A stretch of 51,059 bases of DNA from Thalassobacillus devorans (GTDB lineage: Bacteria > Bacillota > Bacilli > Bacillales > Halobacillaceae). The DNA lies in the NCBI RefSeq assembly GCF_011761345.1, contig NZ_JAASRY010000010.1, forward strand, positions 1-51,059, given 5' to 3'. Positions 10,734 through 19,812 of this stretch are shown piece after piece. The notes under the pieces were generated by a model, which made no database searches, was not told the DNA's origin, and saw only the letters and a program-made list of their open reading frames with translations. Within the stretch, counting starts at the first letter, position 1. The number at the start of each line of letters is the position of its first letter. A program made the translations under genes and the position numbers.

Positions 10734-11450
10734 CTCTGTTAAGAACATTTATTTTGATTTACCATAAGAGTCTTATTCCACTAAAGGGCCGAAAAGTCGA
10801 AGACTTGATTTCGAGATATTTATTGGGGATTAGGGGCTCCGGGAAACGATTCGCTTTCCGTGGGCGTGTGCTGAGTCTCCTCAGGCTTCGCCTTGCGGGG
10901 CCTCAGCGATCCCGCATATCCCACAGGAGTCTCACCGTTTCCCTACGCCCCTTTGCCATAGGAAGTTCTCGAAATCACACTTTTAAAAAATGCCCTATGA
11001 TAATAGAAAGAAGATTTTGGTACCCTTACATCCTTTCTTAATGCCTGAGGATAAAGGTTTTATTGTAGCTCTTTCCCCTTTTGAAGGGTCCGTTTATTAC
11101 AAAAATAGCTGGATGGGCAGGGAAACGGGGAGACTCCCGCGGGAGAAGGGGCTAGGCGAGATCCCGCAGGGCGTAGCCCGAGGAAGCTCGCCAGGTCCCC
11201 CGCAGGAAAGAAATGAATGCGTAATCGCCTTGAGAGACACGACACGCATAAGCAGAACAGCAAAAGGGAAGAGATCTTTCTTCCCGTTGATGGGCTGCTT
11301 ATGACGCGAGTGTCTAGGCGATGAAGCTGGAAAGCGAGTCGTTTCCCAGACCATCCCTTTCCACTTATGGTAACGGACCCAACTATCTCGAAACTGAGTC
11401 TTCAGCAAAAGGGAGCATTAATTGTAAATCAGCAAGGAGTTTTAACAGAG
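10734..11450. repeat. 717-bp TIR-bounded composite repeat element (non-coding)
   Basis: The ends are CTCTGTTAA (10734-10742) and TTAACAGAG (11442-11450), a perfect 9-bp terminal inverted repeat. Inside lie arm A (about 10786-10815, GGGCCGAAAAGTCGAAGACT start) and arm B (about 11387-11416), themselves imperfect inverted copies sharing GAAGACT and TTTCGAG. Between the arms sit two GC-rich hairpin units in inverted orientation: unit 1 at 10833-10951 (GGGAAACG...CGTTTCCC within GGGGC...GCCCC) and unit 2 at about 11113-11354. Unit 2 is interrupted by another element. Short open frames across this region are repeat composition, not genes. It resembles a non-autonomous, MITE-like element; no transposase is present. 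Confidence 0.75.
11211..11328. repeat. 118-bp structured insertion nested in the repeat element
   Basis: This segment splits hairpin unit 2 of the 717-bp element. GGAAAG occurs on both sides (11205-11210 and 11329-11334), consistent with a 6-bp target duplication. The related unit at 50.66 kb reads straight through as GCAGGAAAGCGAAT, giving the uninterrupted form. The insert folds on itself: ATCGCCT (11224-11230) with AGGCGAT (11316-11322), CATAAGCAG (11247-11255) with CTGCTTATG (11295-11303), and GGGAAGA with TCTTCCC around 11266-11285. Confidence 0.7.
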
Positions 11451-11492
11451 TCATAACTATAAAAAGCTTAACTTTGAAAGGTGGTTGGAATG

Positions 11493-12263
11493 ATGTTATT
11501 TGATACACATGTCCATTTAAATGCAGAACAATTTAAGGAAGATCGCGATGAAGTCATCCAACGTGCAAAGGATGAAGGAGTAGAATATATGGTCGTGGTG
11601 GGATTCGATCGACAGACCATTCCATTAGCGATTGAGATCGCAGAGTCCCATGATAATATATATGCTGCTGTTGGCTGGCATCCCGTGGATGCCATTGACA
11701 TGGAAGACATGGACCTTGACTGGCTGGAGGAACTGTCTTCCCACCCGAAGGTAGTTGCCTTAGGGGAAATGGGTCTTGATTATCATTGGGATAAATCTCC
11801 TGCTGATGTCCAAAAAGAAGTGTTCCGCAAACAAATACACTTAGCCAAAAAGGTGAACATGCCGATCATTATCCATAACCGGGAAGCGACCCAGGATATC
11901 GTGGATATTTTAAAAGAAGAAAAAGCGGAAGAAGTAGGAGGCATCATGCATTGCTACAGCGGTTCCGTAGAGATTGCGGAAGAATGTGTGAAAATGAATT
12001 TTATGATTTCTCTCGGGGGACCAGTCACCTTCAAAAATGCTAAACGGCCAAAAGAAGTGGCAGAAGCGATTGATCTTGACTACTTGCTGGTAGAGACCGA
12101 TTGTCCATTTTTAGCTCCTCATCCTAACCGCGGCAAACGAAACGAGCCGGCTTATGTTAAATTAGTGGCAGAGCAAATTGCTGATTTGAAAGGCGTTTCA
12201 TTGGAAGAAGTGAGCGAAAAAACGACTAGAAATGCCTTGAAATTCTTCAACATTCACCAATAA
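11493..12263 (+). CDS. tatD: TatD family metal-dependent DNase
   Basis: A 256-residue TIM-barrel hydrolase of the TatD family, equivalent to B. subtilis YabD. Metal ligands are visible: DTHVHLN at the N-terminus, GEMGLDYHWD, IIIHNREA, GGIMHCYSG and LVETDCPFL. Characterised TatD enzymes are Mg-dependent 3'-5' exonucleases acting on DNA or RNA; some act as D-aminoacyl-tRNA deacylases, so the precise substrate is uncertain. I use the ATG at 11493 (MLFDTHVHL) because it matches the family and lies 8 nt from AAGGTGG; the adjacent ATG at 11490 is also possible. It sits just past the repeat element, which separates it from metS. Confidence 0.9.
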   Translation: MLFDTHVHLNAEQFKEDRDEVIQRAKDEGVEYMVVVGFDRQTIPLAIEIAESHDNIYAAVGWHPVDAIDMEDMDLDWLEELSSHPKVVALGEMGLDYHWDKSPADVQKEVFRKQIHLAKKVNMPIIIHNREATQDIVDILKEEKAEEVGGIMHCYSGSVEIAEECVKMNFMISLGGPVTFKNAKRPKEVAEAIDLDYLLVETDCPFLAPHPNRGKRNEPAYVKLVAEQIADLKGVSLEEVSEKTTRNALKFFNIHQ

Positions 12264-12287
12264 AAGAATAAAAACGGTGAATTTTTT

Positions 12288-12315
12288 CCGTCCTCTCAAA
12301 AGAGGACGGTTTTTT
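12288..12315 (+). terminator. tatD terminator
   Basis: CCGTCCTCT (12288-12296) pairs perfectly with AGAGGACGG (12301-12309) around CAAA, followed by TTTTTT. Confidence 0.92.
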
Positions 12316-12611
12316 AAATTCAAGAGCACAGGAAGAAAGTCGTACAGAAATGTGGTGTTGCTTGTCTTTTTGATGTCGATTTTTGTATGAAAGGTACTTT
12401 ATTCCTATTTTATTATACAAATGTATGAGAATTGTAACATGTTTGTTATTTTAATTCGAAGGTCGGACGTGTATATTGGGTATTGTGCAACCGAGCGAGC
12501 AAGCTTTGGTTTTACATACGCAATTATTTTTTATGAGGAATTTTTTCTTATACTTTAATCCTTTAAGAAAGATAAACATTCTTAAAGTACAAAAAGGGGG
12601 AGGCACGGGGC
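12316..12611. other. Non-coding leader region upstream of rpfB
   Basis: AT-rich with no credible gene. A perfect 9-bp inverted repeat, CTTTAAGAA (12561-12569) with TTCTTAAAG (12579-12587), ends about 10 nt before the AAAGGGGGAGG ribosome site and could mask it. TATACT at 12549-12554 is a possible -10 without a clear -35. I saw no ydaO-type c-di-AMP riboswitch sequence. Confidence 0.5.
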
Positions 12612-13898
12612 ATGAAAATATTTTCTAAGTTGTTGCCAGCTTCAAAAACTACGCTGGTCTTAACTATTATTAGCAGCGCCGTATTGTTTGCCTTACTTGG
12701 AGTTATAACTCATGAAGCAACCAAAGCAGAAGTCACTGTCAATCATAACGGGGAAACAACCCAGCTACGTACACATGCCGACACAGTGGGTGAACTTCTG
12801 CAGACATTAGAGATCAACACCTCAGAATATGATGAATTATCGCATCCAAAAGATACTGCATTGGCTAACGGAATGGAAGTCGATTATCAAAGTGCCGAGC
12901 CAGTCCATGTAGTAATCGATGGCGAACAAAAAGATTATTATACAACTGCCGATACAGTCGGAGAGTTTTTTGAGGAGCAGGATCTTCATTTTAAAAATCG
13001 AGACGAGGTTTCTCATACGGAAAAGGATCCGATTGAGCCTGGTATGAATATAGAAATTGCAAAAGCATTCCAGGTCACCATAAATGATGGCGGTGAGAAA
13101 ACAAAAGTCTGGACTACCGCTTCCACTGTCGGTGCCTTCCTGAACGATCAGGAAATCGAGTTAGGTGAGCTGGATGAAATGAAACCTCAAGCGTCCAAAC
13201 AACTGACAGAAAAGACACCAGTGAAAATCACACGTGTAGAAAAAGTCACCGATGTAGTCGAAGAAGAAATAGACTTTTCTGTAGTAACTAAACAGGATAG
13301 CTCTATTCCGAAAGGGGAAAGAAAAACGGTTACGGACGGTGAAAAAGGACTGGTCACAAAGAAGTACGAAGTGACATTGAAAAATGGCGAAGAGATCGAC
13401 CGGAAGCTGATCAAGGAAGAACAGCAAAAGGAAAGTCAAAATAAAATCGTTGCAATTGGTACAAAAGAAGAGGAAAAGAAAGTTGTAACGCAAGCATCAA
13501 ATAATACGAGTAAATCTTCGGATTCCAATAATAGTACTACGAAGAAATCGAACACAAGTAATAACGACAGTGACACCACAGTTTCCCGTGGAGACTCAGA
13601 TAGCTCGGCCAAAACACTGCAAATGAGCGCCACTGCTTATACTGCCAGCTGCAGTGGTTGTTCCGGCATTACGGCGACAGGCATCAACCTGAAAGCGAAC
13701 CCTGATGCGAAAGTTATTGCTGTCGATCCGAACGTCATTCCACTTGGTACAAGAGTATGGGTAGAAGGGTATGGAAATGCAATTGCCGGAGACACAGGTG
13801 GAGCGATCAATGGTAATAAGATCGACCTGTTCATGTCTTCCAAGAGCAAGGCGCAGAGCTTCGGACGTAAAACAGTGCAAGTGAAAATACTCGAATAA
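12612..13898 (+). CDS. yabE: Resuscitation-promoting-factor-like cell-wall protein YabE (DUF348 x3, G5, 3D)
   Basis: A 428-residue exported protein. A membrane-spanning N-terminus (about residues 15-32) acts as signal or anchor. Three DUF348 repeats follow, each ending in a TxADTVGE or TxASTVGA motif (about 38-68, 97-128, 152-185), then a G5 domain (about 198-275). A Ser/Thr/Asn/Asp-rich linker (about 288-330) leads to a C-terminal 3D domain with ATAYTASCSG, GTRVWVEGYG and the D-L-F motif (KIDLFMSS). This is the YabE/Sps-type architecture, a stationary-phase muralytic factor likely to cleave peptidoglycan. GGGGGAGG precedes the ATG. It has its own terminator, so it is probably monocistronic. 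Confidence 0.92.
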   Translation: MKIFSKLLPASKTTLVLTIISSAVLFALLGVITHEATKAEVTVNHNGETTQLRTHADTVGELLQTLEINTSEYDELSHPKDTALANGMEVDYQSAEPVHVVIDGEQKDYYTTADTVGEFFEEQDLHFKNRDEVSHTEKDPIEPGMNIEIAKAFQVTINDGGEKTKVWTTASTVGAFLNDQEIELGELDEMKPQASKQLTEKTPVKITRVEKVTDVVEEEIDFSVVTKQDSSIPKGERKTVTDGEKGLVTKKYEVTLKNGEEIDRKLIKEEQQKESQNKIVAIGTKEEEKKVVTQASNNTSKSSDSNNSTTKKSNTSNNDSDTTVSRGDSDSSAKTLQMSATAYTASCSGCSGITATGINLKANPDAKVIAVDPNVIPLGTRVWVEGYGNAIAGDTGGAINGNKIDLFMSSKSKAQSFGRKTVQVKILE

Positions 13899-13906
13899 TA
13901 ACAACA

Positions 13907-13936
13907 AGCAGGGGACCCGCTCCTCTGCTTTTTCTT
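13907..13936 (+). terminator. yabE terminator
   Basis: AGCAGGGGA (13907-13915) pairs with TCCTCTGCT (13921-13929), one G-T pair, then TTTTCTTTT. Confidence 0.85.
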
Positions 13937-13996
13937 TTGCCTTCATTTCGTGGTATGCTGAAAACTACTAGCGTATTTCTGCACGGAGGAGTATAA

Positions 13997-15440
<1,444 letters not shown>

Positions 15441-15453
15441 CCCTTAGGGAGTA

Positions 15454-15481
15454 CACATCTTCATATATTTCACATAGGCTA
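15454..15481 (+). promoter_or_regulatory. Sigma-K promoter candidate for yabG
   Basis: CACA (15454-15457), 15 bp, CATAGGCTA (15473-15481) fits the mother-cell sigma-K pattern (MACM, about N16, CATANNNTA) with a spacer one base short. In B. subtilis yabG is a sigma-K gene, which supports the reading. Confidence 0.55.
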
Positions 15482-15511
15482 TGTTAGTGAAATGTATGAG
15501 GTGGTGGCAAG

Positions 15512-16429
15512 ATGATTGTCAAAGGGGATTTAGTAACGCGCATCTCTTATCAACACGACTTGTTATTCCGCGTTCAATCTGTCAAAGAGGATCGGGTGCT
15601 TTTATTCGGAGAAGATTTCCGGCTGGAGGCAGATGCACGTATTTCTGATTTGAAGAAAGTGACAGGTGAAGAATACCGAGCACATAAAAAGAAAGTGAAA
15701 GTGCAGGAAGACTATTCTTATCGGTTGTTCCGCCAGGACTATCAGCTGCTGAAAGAAAAAAGGGATCATGAGTCGACAGATGGCTTTAAATTTGAAAATA
15801 ATTATTTTCAAATAGCTCCACGTGTCCTCCATGTTGACGGAGATCAACTTTTTCTGAAAAAGTGCATCCAACTCTATCAACAGTTAGGCATACAAGTACA
15901 TGGAACCCATATGGGTGAAAAAGAAATGCCGATTCAAATAGGAGCCTTAATTGAAAGGATCCAGCCTGATATTGTCGTCATTACCGGTCACGATTCTTTT
16001 TCCAAGCATAAAGGATCGGTTCGTGACTTACGTGCGTATCGACATTCCCAATATTTCGTTGACACGGTTCGTGAAATCCGAAGTAAGGCATCGCACCTGG
16101 ATCAACTGGTTATTTTTGCAGGTGCCTGTCAATCCCATTTCGAGTCGTTGATTAAAGCCGGGGCTAATTACGCAAGCTCACCACAGCGAATAAACATTCA
16201 CGCTTTGGATCCTGTCTATATCGTTGCGCGCATCGCCTATACGTCATTCATGGATAAAGTTAATGTAAGGGAAGTATTGCGTAATACCCTGACAGGTGAA
16301 GAGGGGCTTGGCGGGGTCGAGACGCGAGGCCTGCTCAGGGTCGGTATGCCTTTTCGCTCCTTGGAAATACTGGAAAAGAAAGAAAATGAAGAAAATGATA
16401 AAGAAGAAGACACCAATTCAAAAGTTTAG
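15512..16429 (+). CDS. yabG: Sporulation-specific coat protease YabG
   Basis: A 305-residue protein of the YabG peptidase family (about 290 aa in B. subtilis). Recognisable regions are the N-terminal GDLVTRISYQHDLLFRV, the core VLHVDGDQ, the VVITGHDSFSK segment and IFAGACQSHFESLI, where His and Cys candidates for catalysis occur. YabG trims several spore coat proteins in the mother cell late in sporulation. The C-terminus is unusually charged (about 20 Glu/Lys/Asp/Asn residues). GAGGTGG lies upstream of the ATG. It is placed between rsmA and veg as in B. subtilis. Confidence 0.92.
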   Translation: MIVKGDLVTRISYQHDLLFRVQSVKEDRVLLFGEDFRLEADARISDLKKVTGEEYRAHKKKVKVQEDYSYRLFRQDYQLLKEKRDHESTDGFKFENNYFQIAPRVLHVDGDQLFLKKCIQLYQQLGIQVHGTHMGEKEMPIQIGALIERIQPDIVVITGHDSFSKHKGSVRDLRAYRHSQYFVDTVREIRSKASHLDQLVIFAGACQSHFESLIKAGANYASSPQRINIHALDPVYIVARIAYTSFMDKVNVREVLRNTLTGEEGLGGVETRGLLRVGMPFRSLEILEKKENEENDKEEDTNSKV

Positions 16430-16443
16430 TGTACCCAGAATAT

Positions 16444-16519
16444 AAACGGATGATCTAAAAGGGAGAATAAGCGCATTAATTCCTATGCTTTAGCCTTTTA
16501 GATTGATCCGTTTTATTTT
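16444..16519 (+). terminator. Long yabG terminator hairpin
   Basis: AAACGGAT (16444-16451) with ATCCGTTT (16506-16513), plus TCTAAAAGG (16454-16462) with CCTTTTAGA (16494-16502), form a long interrupted stem enclosing about 31 nt, then TTATTTTT. It is longer than the other terminators here. Confidence 0.75.
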
Positions 16520-16638
16520 TTACTTTAAGAAAGTATAACTTTGCTAAAAGATTAAAGTATGGAACCAGTTTTTCTAATATACATATTTTTACCTTTTTCA
16601 GGAATAATAAAGATATCGTGACACAAGCAATTATTTTA

Positions 16639-16709
16639 TTGACATTAAAATTGTCATACTGGTATAATATAAGTTTTTATTTGACATCGTCGATGGCTTG
16701 TGTTATATT
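16639..16709 (+). promoter_or_regulatory. Tandem sigma-A promoters of veg
   Basis: P1: TTGACA (16639-16644), 18 bp, TATAAT (16663-16668). P2: TTGACA (16681-16686), 17 bp, TATATT (16704-16709). Both have a perfect -35. B. subtilis veg is known for very strong tandem promoters, and the arrangement is the same. Confidence 0.9.
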
Positions 16710-16732
16710 TATATACAGTGAGGTGGAGTGTA

Positions 16733-16990
16733 GTGGCTAAAACGTTATTCGAAATAAAAGAATCCCTTGAAGGCCAAATTGGTAAGCGATTGACATTGAC
16801 AGCAAATGGAGGACGGAGAAAGACCATCCAACGTTCCGGTGTTCTGGCAGAAACGTATCCATCTGTGTTCATTGTTGAGCTTGACCAGGAGGAAAATGCT
16901 TTTGAACGAGTATCTTATAGCTATGCGGATGTACTTACGGAAACTGTGGAATTAAGCTTTGATGAAATGAACAAACTAGCTACAAGCTAG
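16733..16990 (+). CDS. veg: Veg protein, biofilm-related
   Basis: An 85-residue protein nearly identical in pattern to B. subtilis Veg (86 aa): [26 protein letters not shown], and [18 protein letters not shown]. Veg is an abundant small protein reported to stimulate biofilm matrix genes by countering SinR. The GTG start at 16733 has AGGTGG 6 nt upstream. Further upstream in-frame codons lie within the P2 promoter and cannot be translated from it. Strong tandem promoters and a strong terminator mark a short, highly expressed monocistronic transcript. Confidence 0.96.
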   Translation: MAKTLFEIKESLEGQIGKRLTLTANGGRRKTIQRSGVLAETYPSVFIVELDQEENAFERVSYSYADVLTETVELSFDEMNKLATS

Positions 16991-16997
16991 CTATCTG

Positions 16998-17028
16998 GAA
17001 CAGTAAACATTGGTTTACTGTTCTTTTT
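16998..17028 (+). terminator. veg terminator
   Basis: GAACAGTAAAC (16998-17008) pairs perfectly with GTTTACTGTTC (17013-17023) around ATTG, then TTTTTC. Confidence 0.93.
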
Positions 17029-17164
17029 CATTTTATCAGAAATAGTCCATAATCATGTCAGGGAATTTTTCCCGTGGTTACCCATTAGTTACTGAATGAA
17101 TACCCCTGAATGACATATGCTAGGAATGTCCGTAACTAAGCTTTTTGAAAGGAGCTGTAAACGG

Positions 17165-17344
17165 ATGAGCAGAAGAAGAGGGGTTATGTCGGATCACCTT
17201 AAAGAAGAAATTGCGAAAGAACTTGGGTTCTATGACACGATTAAGAAGGAAGGCTGGGGTGGAATTACAACCCGCGATGCCGGAAATATCGTGAAACGCG
17301 CCATTCAAATGGCCGAGGAACAAATGATAAGGGAGCGGTCCTGA
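17165..17344 (+). CDS. sspF: Small acid-soluble spore protein SspF (alpha/beta type, minor)
   Basis: A 59-residue DNA-binding spore protein close to B. subtilis SspF (61 aa). It has the alpha/beta SASP core: [20 protein letters not shown] and [16 protein letters not shown]. These proteins coat forespore DNA. The ATG at 17165 follows AAAGGAG; the in-frame TTG at 17117 has no support. Sigma-G expression is expected, but I see no clean site: the nearest is GAATG (17108-17112), 19 bp, GTAACTA (17132-17138). The stop codon lies inside the terminator hairpin. Confidence 0.93.
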   Translation: MSRRRGVMSDHLKEEIAKELGFYDTIKKEGWGGITTRDAGNIVKRAIQMAEEQMIRERS

Positions 17345-17361
17345 TGGACGCTCCCTTTTTT
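17331..17361 (+). terminator. sspF terminator overlapping the coding end
   Basis: GGGAGCG (17331-17337) with CGCTCCC (17349-17355), extended by an inner TCC/GGA pairing, then TTTTTT. The left arm encodes the last sspF codons and the TGA stop is in the loop. Confidence 0.9.
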
Positions 17362-17417
17362 GAAAGGAAATATGGTACAATCTCCTATAGGAATGATGAG
17401 GAAAAGTAGGTGGAACC

Positions 17418-18284
17418 ATGTATGTGTATGAAAAAGCGCCGGCGAAAATAAACCTTTCATTAGACGTTCTATATAAACGTGATGATGGATTTCATGAAGT
17501 TGAAATGGTCATGACGACGATTGATTTAGCAGATCGAATTACGCTGGAGGCGTTGGAGGAAGATCAGATCATTATCGAGTCTGAAAGCAGGTTCGTTCCT
17601 AATGATGAAAGAAATCTCGCCTACCGGGCAGCCAAATTAGTAAAAGATACATACCAGGTTGAGGCAGGCGTCAGGATATTTATCGAAAAAAACATCCCTG
17701 TCGCTGCAGGGCTTGCTGGAGGAAGCAGTGATGCGGCGGCTGTACTACGCGGCGTTAACCGTCTTTGGAAGCTTGCGCTGAACATTGATGAACTTGCCAG
17801 TTTAGGGAGTGAAATCGGCTCTGATGTTTCCTTTTGTGTTTATGGGGGGACCGCGTTAGCAAAAGGCCGGGGGGAGCAGATCGTAAACCTGCCTGCACCG
17901 CCTGCTTGCTGGGTCGTCCTTGCAAAACCTGCCATTGGGGTCTCTACTGCTACAGTCTACAAAAAATATCAGGGGGAAAAGGGGGAACACCCCAATACTT
18001 CATCGATGATCGAGGCACTTGAAATTGGAGACTTTAAACAGCTATGTGATAATGTCGGCAATGTTCTGGAGTCTGTCACGTTAGAACTTCATCCAAAAGT
18101 CAGGCAGATCAAGCATCAAATGGCACAAGCCGGGGCGGATGCCGTGCTGATGAGTGGAAGTGGCCCTACGGTATTTTCACTTGCTCACCAAGAAACGAGA
18201 GCGCAACGCATATTCAATAGCTTGAAGGGTTTTTGTGATGAAGTATACCTCGTCCGTATGTTAGGATACCGTTCCAACACTTGA
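17418..18284 (+). CDS. ispE: 4-diphosphocytidyl-2-C-methyl-D-erythritol kinase
   Basis: A 288-residue GHMP kinase of the MEP pathway, phosphorylating CDP-ME to supply isoprenoid precursors. [13 protein letters not shown] near residue 6 and the ATP-binding loop [15 protein letters not shown] (94-108) are diagnostic, with MSGSGPTVF near the C-terminus. An extended -10 (TGGTACAAT, 17373-17381) may drive it. The gene lies between sspF and purR as in B. subtilis. The purR promoter overlaps its stop codon. Confidence 0.95.
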   Translation: MYVYEKAPAKINLSLDVLYKRDDGFHEVEMVMTTIDLADRITLEALEEDQIIIESESRFVPNDERNLAYRAAKLVKDTYQVEAGVRIFIEKNIPVAAGLAGGSSDAAAVLRGVNRLWKLALNIDELASLGSEIGSDVSFCVYGGTALAKGRGEQIVNLPAPPACWVVLAKPAIGVSTATVYKKYQGEKGEHPNTSSMIEALEIGDFKQLCDNVGNVLESVTLELHPKVRQIKHQMAQAGADAVLMSGSGPTVFSLAHQETRAQRIFNSLKGFCDEVYLVRMLGYRSNT

Positions 18285-18310
18285 TTAAAACCGTATGAAT
18301 CTGGTAATAT
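18281..18310 (+). promoter_or_regulatory. Sigma-A promoter candidate for purR
   Basis: TTGATT (18281-18286), 18 bp, TAATAT (18305-18310), with a TGG extended -10 element directly upstream of the -10. The -35 contains the ispE stop codon. I do not see a PurBox palindrome here. Confidence 0.6.
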
Positions 18311-18343
18311 TAGATGATAATATTCGGATTTTGAGGTGTGCGT

Positions 18344-19165
18344 ATGAAAAGAAGTGAACGACTGGTGGCAATGACCCACTATTTATTAGATCATCCGAGA
18401 GAATTAGTCTCCTTGCCGTTCTTTTCCGAGACGTATCAGGCGGCTAAATCTTCTATTAGTGAAGATTTGGGCATCATCAACCAGATGTTCCAAAAAGAAA
18501 GCATTGGTTATTTGCAGACGGTATCGGGAGCGGCAGGCGGCGTTAAATATATCCCACAATTTTCCAAAGCCTATAGTGAATCTTTTGTCAGCCGATTATG
18601 TGAACGGCTGGAAGACCCTGAACGGCTCCTTCCTGGAGGCTACTTATTCATGAGTGATTTGCTGGGTGACCCCCATACGGTCCGTGATATCGGGCGCCTG
18701 TTTGCTTCAGCCTTTGCCGATAAGGAAGTCGATGTCGTGATGACAGTGGCGACAAAGGGAATACCACTTGCTTACGCTGTAGCTTCTTATTTGAATGTTC
18801 CGGTCGTCATTGCACGTCGAGATCCCAAAGTGACGGAAGGGTCCACTGTAAGTATCAATTATGTTTCCGGATCCACCAAAAAAATCCAAACGATGGTGTT
18901 GACGAAGCGCAGCCTGAAGGAAAATTCGAGGGTATTGATCATCGATGATTTCATGAAGGCGGGAGGCACCATCGCAGGTATGCAGAACCTTTTAAAAGAA
19001 TTTAACGCCGTTACAGCAGGTATCGGTGTCCTGGCTGAAGCGGAAGATGAAGACGAAGACCGTGTCGTAGAAGATTATTTATCCCTCGTCCAAATTTTGA
19101 ATGTGGATGACCGTAATAAACAAATTAAGGTTGCAACTGGAAATTTATTAGATAAAATCACCTAA
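18344..19165 (+). CDS. purR: Purine operon repressor PurR
   Basis: A 273-residue repressor with an N-terminal winged helix (MKRSERLVAMTHYLLDHP to about residue 70) and a C-terminal phosphoribosyltransferase-type domain. The latter carries the PRPP-binding signature VLIIDDFMKAGGT and TVATKGIPLAYAVASYL. PRPP binding in the family relieves repression of purine genes. The ATG at 18344 follows GAGGTG; a GTG six nt upstream overlaps that site. In B. subtilis purR is followed by ridA (yabJ) before spoVG. Here ridA is missing and a terminator follows purR. Confidence 0.95.
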   Translation: MKRSERLVAMTHYLLDHPRELVSLPFFSETYQAAKSSISEDLGIINQMFQKESIGYLQTVSGAAGGVKYIPQFSKAYSESFVSRLCERLEDPERLLPGGYLFMSDLLGDPHTVRDIGRLFASAFADKEVDVVMTVATKGIPLAYAVASYLNVPVVIARRDPKVTEGSTVSINYVSGSTKKIQTMVLTKRSLKENSRVLIIDDFMKAGGTIAGMQNLLKEFNAVTAGIGVLAEAEDEDEDRVVEDYLSLVQILNVDDRNKQIKVATGNLLDKIT

Positions 19166-19196
19166 TAAAATTTATTAGTATATAAATGGTTACAAG

Positions 19197-19241
19197 AAGC
19201 GGAACCCCTGTCATACCAATGGCTGAGGTTCCGCTTTTTCT
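19197..19241 (+). terminator. purR terminator
   Basis: AAGCGGAACC (19197-19206) pairs perfectly with GGTTCCGCTT (19227-19236), then TTTCT. The 20-nt loop can fold further. Confidence 0.88.
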
Positions 19242-19302
19242 ATATTAAATACTATTAATTTCTTGTCAAACTTCAAACCGTGAAAAATTTTTATTAAATA
19301 AA

Positions 19303-19329
19303 GAAGGAATTTTTGCCGTTTTGTGGAAT
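19303..19329 (+). promoter_or_regulatory. Sigma-H promoter of spoVG
   Basis: GAAGGAATT (19303-19311) fits the sigma-H -35 pattern RWAGGANNT; after 14 bp GAAT (19326-19329) follows, in the context GTGGAATT. Spacing and -10 context match my recollection of the classic B. subtilis spoVG promoter. The upstream region is AT-rich, as needed for AbrB binding. Confidence 0.85.
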
Positions 19330-19370
19330 TTATGTAATAAGTTCTTTTTGGGAAAAGGTGGTGAATATTA

Positions 19371-19661
19371 ATGGAAGTAACTGACGTTAGACTGCGACGC
19401 GTGAATACTGAAGGAAGAATGCGAGCAATTGCTTCTATTACTTTAGACCAGGAGTTTGTCGTACACGATATCCGTGTCATTGATGGCAACAATGGTCTAT
19501 TCGTAGCTATGCCAAGTAAGCGCACGCCTGATGGTGAGTTCCGGGACATTGCACACCCGATCAACTCGAACACTCGTGGAAAAATTCAAGACGCTGTACT
19601 TGAAGAATACCACCGTGCTGGTGAAGCAGAAGTAGAGTATGAAGAAGCCGGCGCTTCGTAA
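19371..19661 (+). CDS. spoVG: Septation/RNA-binding regulator SpoVG
   Basis: A 96-residue protein almost identical to B. subtilis SpoVG (97 aa): [41 protein letters not shown] and the C-terminal acidic segment ([10 protein letters not shown]). It is a conserved nucleic-acid-binding regulator that affects asymmetric septation, cortex formation and many transcripts. AAAAGGTGGTG precedes the ATG. It is driven by a sigma-H promoter and likely repressed by AbrB, whose gene is also in this window. Confidence 0.97.
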   Translation: MEVTDVRLRRVNTEGRMRAIASITLDQEFVVHDIRVIDGNNGLFVAMPSKRTPDGEFRDIAHPINSNTRGKIQDAVLEEYHRAGEAEVEYEEAGAS

Positions 19662-19686
19662 GTGAATATCATGACAACAGGGGGGT

Positions 19687-19750
19687 CTAACTTCACAGGA
19701 GTTAGGCTTCTTTATTTTGTTTAAACAATACCCGGTTTCGACCGGGTTTT
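19687..19750 (+). terminator. Two consecutive terminators after spoVG
   Basis: The first: CTAACT (19687-19692) with AGTTAG (19700-19705), then a T-rich tail. The second: CCCGGT (19731-19736) with ACCGGG (19741-19746) around a TTCG tetraloop, then TTTT. Confidence 0.8.
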
Positions 19751-19812
19751 AACATGTCTTTTTTTGGTATCCCTCCCAGTTTATAATTATCGTCATTTCA
19801 AGTAGGGTATTG

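Noticed and set aside
10754-11408. Several open frames of 60-104 codons on both strands in the 10.7-11.4 kb region
   Set aside because: They lie inside the repeat element, overlap one another on both strands, have no convincing ribosome sites, and similar frames recur in the 50 kb copy. They reflect GC-rich repeat sequence.
12316-12611. c-di-AMP (ydaO-type) riboswitch or ECF sigma promoter upstream of yabE
   Set aside because: Riboswitch core sequences are missing. TGTAAC with CGAA 18 bp downstream resembles an ECF site but the spacing is too long.
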